Source of the DNA: Pseudoduganella aquatica
GTDB taxonomy: Bacteria; Pseudomonadota; Gammaproteobacteria; Burkholderiales; Burkholderiaceae_D
Direction of reading: 5' to 3'
NCBI RefSeq assembly: GCF_009857595.1
Contig: NZ_WWCU01000001.1
Span: 186,001 to 250,000 of the forward strand
Length of the DNA: 64,000 nt
A program made the translations under genes and the position numbers. The notes under the pieces are model-generated. The model was not told where the DNA came from. It saw nothing but the letters and a program-made list of their open reading frames with translations, and did not search any database. This document shows positions 58,331 to 64,000 of the stretch, piece by piece (position 1 is the first letter of the stretch; each line of letters opens with the position of its first letter).

Positions 58331-59638
58331 ATGATGAAACTCGCCACGGCCGCCACCCTCGGCCTGCTGCTCGCCTCCTCCCTGGCCTGCGCGCAGACGC
58401 CGTACACCGAAGACTCCACCTACCAGGGCATGGGAGGCAAGGAGGGCATCAAGAAGATTACCGATACCTTCGTCGCGCTGATCACCTCCGACCCCCGCAT
58501 CAAGGAAAGCTTCAACGACTTCGACATCCCGCAGCTGAACCAGCGCCTGCAGGAGCAGTTCTGCGAATTCGCCGGCGGCCCGTGCAAGTACAGCGGCAAA
58601 TACCGCGACAAGACCATGGACGGCGTGGGCACCGTGCGCGACATGAAGTCGGTGCACATCGACCTGAAGATCACCAACGCCCAGTTCAACGCGCTGGCGG
58701 AAGACCTGCAGATCGCCATGGAGCAGCACGGCGTGCCGAGCAGCGTGTCGAACAAGCTGATCGCCAAGCTGGCGCCCATGCAGCGCGACATCGTCACCGC
58801 CTCGCCCGGCGTGCAAAGCAAGCCGGACATGGGCAAATTCCTGGCCACCGGCGGCGTGAGCCAGCTGGAAGGCGCGGGCGGCGGCGGCCTCACGCCGTGG
58901 GCGCTGATCACCGGCTACGGCTCGCGCGACAGCTGGGCCGCGAACGCCCACTACACGCACGTGAAAACGCAGGATTATTCGCTGGGCACTTACGGCGTGG
59001 CGGTCGGCGTGGGCGACCGGCTGGAATTGTCGCTGGCGCGCCAGGACTTCAAGGGCAGCCTGGCGCCGCTGAACGCGCTGCAGATCAAGCAGGACATCGT
59101 CGGCCTCAAGGTGCGCCTGCTGGGCGACGCGGTCTACGAGCAGGACGTGTGGGTGCCGCAGGTGGCCGTGGGCATCATGTACAAGAAGAACAAGGGCATA
59201 GGCGGCCTGGGCGCGCTGGGCGTCACCAGCGTCACGCAGCTGGGCGCCAAGGACGACAGCGGCTATGACTACTACGTGTCCGCCACCAAGGTGCTGTTCG
59301 AGCAGAGTTTGCTGGTCAACGGCACGCTGCGCGCCACCAAGGCCAACCAGATGGGCATACTGGGCTTTGGCGGCGACCAGGGCGACCACGCCAAGCTGAT
59401 GCCGGAAGTGTCGGTGGCGTATTTAATCAACCGCAAGCTGGCGCTGGGCGCCGAATACCGGCACAAGCCGCACAACCTCGGCGTGGACCCGGAAAAAGCC
59501 TATTACGACGCCTTTGTGGCCTGGTTCCCGACGCGCAATGTGTCGGTCACGGCGGCCTACGCCCATCTGGGCGAGATCACCGTGTTCAACAAGAAGAAGC
59601 AGAAGGGCTGGTATTTGTCCGTACAGACAGGCTTCTGA
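58331..59638 (+). CDS. exported truncated globin fused to DUF3034 outer-membrane domain
   Basis: 435 residues. A signal peptide ends ACA (~21). Residues ~30-155 match the truncated-globin fold: YQGMGGKEGIKKITDTFVALITSDPRIKESF, then CEFAGGPCKYSGKYRDKTM and the proximal His109 in DMKSVHIDLKITNAQFNALAEDLQIAM. From ~168 (KFLATGGVSQLEGAGGGGLTPWALITGYGS) to the end (YLSVQTGF) is the DUF3034 beta-barrel, ending in Phe as outer-membrane barrels do. It is 19 bases after the thioesterase stop, with AAGGA. A haem-bearing periplasmic head on a barrel is my inference. Confidence 0.82.
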   Translation: MMKLATAATLGLLLASSLACAQTPYTEDSTYQGMGGKEGIKKITDTFVALITSDPRIKESFNDFDIPQLNQRLQEQFCEFAGGPCKYSGKYRDKTMDGVGTVRDMKSVHIDLKITNAQFNALAEDLQIAMEQHGVPSSVSNKLIAKLAPMQRDIVTASPGVQSKPDMGKFLATGGVSQLEGAGGGGLTPWALITGYGSRDSWAANAHYTHVKTQDYSLGTYGVAVGVGDRLELSLARQDFKGSLAPLNALQIKQDIVGLKVRLLGDAVYEQDVWVPQVAVGIMYKKNKGIGGLGALGVTSVTQLGAKDDSGYDYYVSATKVLFEQSLLVNGTLRATKANQMGILGFGGDQGDHAKLMPEVSVAYLINRKLALGAEYRHKPHNLGVDPEKAYYDAFVAWFPTRNVSVTAAYAHLGEITVFNKKKQKGWYLSVQTGF

Positions 59639-59639
59639 C

Positions 59640-59680
59640 GGTCAGACCTTGGGGGCAGACCCCAGGGTCCGACCCCAGCC
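59640..59680. repeat. GGTCAGACC/GACCCCAG repeat between convergent genes
   Basis: GACCCCAG occurs at 59658-59665 and 59671-59678, and TGGGG/CCCCA can pair. The element separates two converging genes. It resembles a REP-like unit and a weak bidirectional terminator. Confidence 0.4.
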
Positions 59681-59681
59681 T

Positions 59682-60467
59682 TTAGCGTACCGATTTGCGG
59701 CGCATTGCCGCCAGGCCGAACAGGCCGAGGCCGAGCAGCGCCAGGCTGCCAGGCTCAGGAACGGAATTCCTCAGCACCAGCACTTCCAGGTTCTTCACCG
59801 TGAACTGGCCCGCGTTGTAGGCGAAAGTCCAGTCGGGATTGCCCGATCCGCCCACCTGGGTGCCCAGGCCGATGTCGCTGTAGTTGCTCGAGCCGCCCCA
59901 GTTGTTGTAGTCCAGGATGGACTGGCCGGCGCCGTAGTTGTGGATCTGCATGGAGCCGTAGTTGTTGGCAAAGTCCGAGCGGTCGCCGAAATCGTAGTTG
60001 TTGTTGGTCGCGCCGGGCACGTTGGCGCTGTTGGCGGTGCCGTAGTTGTATTGCCAGAATTCGATATTGCCCGTGCCGATGCCGGTGCCGGTGGCAATGC
60101 CGGCCACGTTGGAGAACACGTTCATATTGCTCACGTTCTGCTGGAAGAAGGCGCCGGACGCCGCATTCGGCACGCCGATCTTGCTGGCGTCATTGGTGAA
60201 CGCGTCCATGGAAACGTAGGCATACATCAGCGGGCCGCCGGCGCGCTGCAGTTCCAGGTAGTAAGCGATGCGGCTGAACGAGCCGTTGGCGATGCTGGCG
60301 TGGTTGTCCACCGTGTAAGGGATGCTGTTGAAGTTGAAGCTGGCGACATTGGGCACGGCCAGCGAGTAGGCCAGCGTGTATTTGCTCGCTTCGGCTACTT
60401 GCGAGATGGCGCTGGCTTGGGCCAGCAGGGGCATGGCCAGGGCCAGCAGCAGGGACAGTCGCTTCAT
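59682..60467 (-). CDS. PEP-CTERM sorting domain protein 2
   Basis: 261 residues. A signal peptide ends AQA (~18). The mature part is Asn/Gly/Ser-rich beta sheet (SVDNHASIANGSFSRIAYYLELQRAGGPLMYAYVSMDAFTNDASK). The C-terminus is VPEPGSLALLGLGLFGLAAMRRKSVR. Surface protein for exosortase processing. The promoter has the sigma-54 motif and the upstream word shared with protein 1; the two proteins are otherwise unlike. Confidence 0.9.
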   Translation of the reverse strand: MKRLSLLLALAMPLLAQASAISQVAEASKYTLAYSLAVPNVASFNFNSIPYTVDNHASIANGSFSRIAYYLELQRAGGPLMYAYVSMDAFTNDASKIGVPNAASGAFFQQNVSNMNVFSNVAGIATGTGIGTGNIEFWQYNYGTANSANVPGATNNNYDFGDRSDFANNYGSMQIHNYGAGQSILDYNNWGGSSNYSDIGLGTQVGGSGNPDWTFAYNAGQFTVKNLEVLVLRNSVPEPGSLALLGLGLFGLAAMRRKSVR

Positions 60468-60503
60468 CGGTAAGATTCCTTGGTGTAAGATATATTAATT
60501 CAA

Positions 60504-60519
60504 AGCAAGTTACATGCCA
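60504..60519 (-). promoter_or_regulatory. sigma-54 promoter of PEP-CTERM gene 2
   Basis: TGGCATGTAACTTGCT on the minus strand: TGGCAyG-N4-TTGCT, a nearly ideal RpoN site, 37 bases ahead of the ATG. Confidence 0.8.
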
Positions 60520-60580
60520 CGAATAAACATTCTTGAGAATCAAGGACTTACGATTTGACGTGGAAACTCCGCGCGGAAAC

Positions 60581-60597
60581 TGTAAAGTTTTCCGACG
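60581..60597 (-). promoter_or_regulatory. upstream activator word shared by PEP-CTERM genes, copy 2
   Basis: TGTAAAGTTTTCCGACG on the plus strand, 61 bases upstream of the sigma-54 promoter. It differs from the copy at 17908-17924 at 2 of 17 bases. Confidence 0.65.
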
Positions 60598-60614
60598 CGG
60601 ATGGAGGCGGGGTT

Positions 60615-61124
60615 TTAGCCTTGCAGCGCTTTTTCAAGCAGCTTGTGCAGGGCCGGGAACTCCGGCTCGCCCACATAGCGCTTGATGATGCGGCCCTGCT
60701 TGTCGATCACGAAGGTGGTGGGCGTCATGGCCACGTTGCCGTAGGCCTTGGCCGCGTCGCCCTTCACGTCCAATGCCACCTTGAACGGCAGCTGGCGCGT
60801 TTCGGCGAAGTTCAGCACGTAGTTGGGCGGATCTTCCTTCATCGCCACCGCCACGAACTCCAGGCCCTGCGCCTTGTACTTGTTGTACGTGTCCACCATC
60901 TGCGGCATTTCCTTCACGCAGGTGGCGCAGGACGTGGCCCAGAAGTTCACCATCACCACCTTGCCCTGCAGGCTGGCGGGCGTGATCTGCTCGCCCTTGA
61001 TGCCCAGGAAGGTGACGTCCGGCGCGCTGCTGTGCTGGCTGAGCGAGAAATACGCGGTCACGCCCAGGCCCGCGATGACGGCGGCGGCCAGGGCGGGTTT
61101 GATCCAGGCGGTGGAGGAGGACAT
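60615..61124 (-). CDS. TlpA/ResA-like thioredoxin
   Basis: 169 residues. One N-terminal helix anchor (residues ~9-27) and a periplasmic AhpC/TlpA domain with VVMVNFWATSCATCVKEMPQM: the active site is CATC (Cys66-Cys69), not CxPC. This should serve in cytochrome c maturation or thiol exchange. The dolP stop lies 2 bases upstream of its start. Confidence 0.9.
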   Translation of the reverse strand: MSSSTAWIKPALAAAVIAGLGVTAYFSLSQHSSAPDVTFLGIKGEQITPASLQGKVVMVNFWATSCATCVKEMPQMVDTYNKYKAQGLEFVAVAMKEDPPNYVLNFAETRQLPFKVALDVKGDAAKAYGNVAMTPTTFVIDKQGRIIKRYVGEPEFPALHKLLEKALQG

Positions 61125-61126
61125 GA

Positions 61127-62348
<1,222 letters not shown>

Positions 62349-62402
62349 TTATAGTGCAGTCGCCCGCCGGGCCGGACAAGCGCTGTTAAATATGCTTACA
62401 TT

Positions 62403-62759
62403 TCAGGCATGGGCTTCCAGAACGTTCTTAAGCCAGCTCAATTTGCCTGCATCGATCGCCACCAGGTCGAAACGGCATGGCGGAAGGGGTTTCAGGCGCA
62501 GCAGGTAGAACTGGGCGGCGTGGATCAGGCGGCGCTGCTTGGCCGGTGTGACGCTGGCCAGCGCCCCGCCGAAGCCGCCGCCGCCGCGCTGGCGCACTTC
62601 GACAAACACCAGCGCCGCCCCGTCCCGCATGATCAGGTCGATTTCGCCGCCCTTGCAGCGGAAATTGCGCTCGACCAGCCGCAGGCCATGCCGCTGCAAA
62701 TGCGCCAGCGCCTCGTCCTCGCCCGCGTTGCCCTGCATCTGCCGCGTGGTGAGGGGCAT
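62403..62759 (-). CDS. yraN: YraN/UPF0102 endonuclease-like protein
   Basis: 118 residues. GNAGEDEALAHLQRHGLRLVERNFRCKGGEIDLIMRDGAALVFVEVRQR has the GEDxA, EIDLI and EVR points of the Holliday-junction-resolvase-like nuclease fold. Its function is not settled. Lies 9 bases after the lpoA stop and 64 before the gmhA start. Confidence 0.93.
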   Translation of the reverse strand: MPLTTRQMQGNAGEDEALAHLQRHGLRLVERNFRCKGGEIDLIMRDGAALVFVEVRQRGGGGFGGALASVTPAKQRRLIHAAQFYLLRLKPLPPCRFDLVAIDAGKLSWLKNVLEAHA

Positions 62760-62767
62760 GGCGGCGC

Positions 62768-64000
62768 CTAGGGCTGGGCGGCGGCGGCCGGCAGGGGCAC
62801 GCCGTTTTTGTAGACAGCAGGCAACATGCGGCGCTCGAACGCCGCCGGGCCGTTGCCGAAATGTACTTTCAACTGCCCGGTCACGCCGTCCAGCTGGAAA
62901 TCGGCCTGCTGCTTGCGCTGGGCGTTGCGGGCGATTTCATGCGCCACGCGGAAGGCGTCGATGCCGAGCGCGTACAGGCGCTCCATGTCCGCGTCCTTGC
63001 CCAGCGGCTGCGGGTAGACCATCACGGCGGGATGGTCGCGCTGGATCTGCCAGGGCAGGTCCAGCAGGCGCACGCCGTCCAGCTCGGGGCCGGGCAGCTG
63101 CCTGGCCTTGCCGGGATTGAGCGAGGAGGTGCCGTAGACGGGAATGTCGCCCAGCGGCGGCGCTTGCAGGGCCACGCGCAGCTGGCGCGCCTGGTCAGTG
63201 TCCAGCGCGGCAAACACGAGGGCCGAGGGTTCGGCCTGCAGCCGCGCGCGCAATTGCACCAGCTCGGCGTCGTTCAGGTAGCCGTTCAGCACGGTCAAGT
63301 CGGCCGTCTTGGCGGCGCGGCCCAGGCGCTGCCATTGGGCTGCGAAGGCGCTGGCGCTGCGGCGCTGGTACTGGGCGGGGTTGGACAGCACGTAGGCGAT
63401 GGCGCCCGGCTGTTCGCGCGCGGCCCAGCTGGCGGCCTGGCGCGCCTCGTCCTCGATGGACAGGCCGATCACCATCATCTGCGCCGGCAGCGTGGTCTCG
63501 CCGCGTCCGTCCGGGTGGTTGAGGGCGATGGTGGGCTTCAGCACCAGCGGGCTGGCGGCCACGGCGGTGACAGCGGAACGGGCCAGCGGGCCCACCACCA
63601 TGTCCTGCTGCTCCAGCGTGGCGGCGTAGACGGCCAGCACGTCCTGCGTGGCGTCGCCGGTTTCAATCACGCTGACGGCGATGCCGGCGCGGTCGCGCTC
63701 CCAGGCCGCCATAAAGCCGTCGCGCACCGCCTCGGCGGCCACCCGCAGCGGCTCCGAGCGCAGCGGCAGCATCAGGCCGATGCGGTAGCCGGGCGCGCCA
63801 TCGGCGGCGGCGGCGGCTTGTGCGCCATTGTCCGGCAGGGCGGCGGGCGTGCCGTTCTCCGTGCCCGGCATGGGCACGGCAAAGGTTTCCACGGCCGGCG
63901 GCGGCGGTTCGGGCGGGCGTTCCGGCGCCGGCCGCGCCGCGGGCGGCGCAGCTTGCTGCGGCGGGCTTGTAATTGACGTCACAGGCGCGCACAATTTGCC
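62768..64000 (-). CDS. lpoA: LpoA-like penicillin-binding protein activator, 5' end outside window
   Basis: The frame stays open to the right edge (…GKLCAPVTS…), so the N-terminus and the signal sequence are not seen. A proline-rich linker (~PPQQAAPPAARPAPERPPEPPPPA) is followed by a periplasmic binding-fold domain (YRIGLMLPLRSEPLRVAAEAVRDGFMAAWERD). This is the C-terminal LppC/LpoA half that activates PBP1a. The short linker suggests that it lacks the TPR half of E. coli LpoA, but only the sequence beyond the window can show that. Confidence 0.87.
   Translation of the reverse strand, partial: GKLCAPVTSITSPPQQAAPPAARPAPERPPEPPPPAVETFAVPMPGTENGTPAALPDNGAQAAAAADGAPGYRIGLMLPLRSEPLRVAAEAVRDGFMAAWERDRAGIAVSVIETGDATQDVLAVYAATLEQQDMVVGPLARSAVTAVAASPLVLKPTIALNHPDGRGETTLPAQMMVIGLSIEDEARQAASWAAREQPGAIAYVLSNPAQYQRRSASAFAAQWQRLGRAAKTADLTVLNGYLNDAELVQLRARLQAEPSALVFAALDTDQARQLRVALQAPPLGDIPVYGTSSLNPGKARQLPGPELDGVRLLDLPWQIQRDHPAVMVYPQPLGKDADMERLYALGIDAFRVAHEIARNAQRKQQADFQLDGVTGQLKVHFGNGPAAFERRMLPAVYKNGVPLPAAAAQP

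Overview
The window reads as chromosomal DNA of a high-GC betaproteobacterium of the order Burkholderiales, most likely an Oxalobacteraceae member of the Massilia/Duganella/Janthinobacterium type. This is inferred from protein flavour, from PEP-CTERM proteins with VPEPGSLAL sorting signals, from the cbb3 oxidase arrangement, and from the lpoA-yraN-gmhA-dolP and ybeD-lipB-lipA neighbourhoods; no rRNA or tRNA is present to confirm it. Coding density is very high. No gap between genes exceeds about 190 bases, and long spurious open frames opposite real genes are common. I saw no CRISPR array, insertion sequence, tRNA or prophage body.

Layout. 0-10 kb holds carbohydrate and stress genes: a GH43 enzyme cut by the left edge, a crystallin-fold envelope protein, a large beta-propeller sensor kinase, a Rho-binding antiterminator, an AT-richer toxin-antitoxin pair, an epoxide hydrolase behind two tandem Ohr peroxidases, and a GH28 lipoprotein with a TTG start inside a perfect inverted repeat. 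10-20 kb holds a glyoxalase-fold protein, a FtsX/MacB-type permease, a dehydrogenase/binding-protein pair divergent from an arsenic operon (arsR-arsC-aquaporin-arsH), a PEP-CTERM protein, an acetyltransferase and an MFS transporter with a tiny coupled membrane protein. 20-30 kb holds DUF2917 and LysR genes that overlap tail to tail, a TonB receptor, an SDR/GlxA pair, a hybrid kinase, an OhrR-like regulator and a small sigma factor.

30.2-42.0 kb is a microaerobic respiration block on the minus strand: an aerotaxis-type receptor, hemN, a TauE/DsbD-like protein, ccoI, ccoS, then ccoN-O-Q-P-G-H. Two near-identical FNR/ANR boxes with matching -10 spacing sit upstream of ccoN and of the receptor, which suggests joint oxygen control. 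42-50 kb holds a second OhrR-like regulator whose own promoter carries the same operator word as the distant ohr genes, a PAS-GGDEF-EAL protein and several membrane proteins. 49.7-52.8 kb holds a CII-like phage-type regulator divergent from a three-gene PspA/DUF2491 operon, with a perfect 24-bp palindrome between them. 52.8-64 kb holds ybeD, a GST, lipB-lipA, ung, a second toxin-antitoxin pair, panE-like and thioesterase genes, an exported truncated-globin/DUF3034 fusion, a second PEP-CTERM gene, a TlpA-like thioredoxin and dolP-gmhA-yraN-lpoA.

The most interesting signals are regulatory and architectural. The two PEP-CTERM genes, 42 kb apart, share a sigma-54 promoter and a 16-17 bp upstream word at almost the same spacing. 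The ohr/ohrR operator word recurs across 34 kb. A phage CII-type regulator appears to have been recruited to a membrane-stress operon. A haemoglobin fold is fused to an outer-membrane barrel. All function calls come from reading the sequence; no database search was run.
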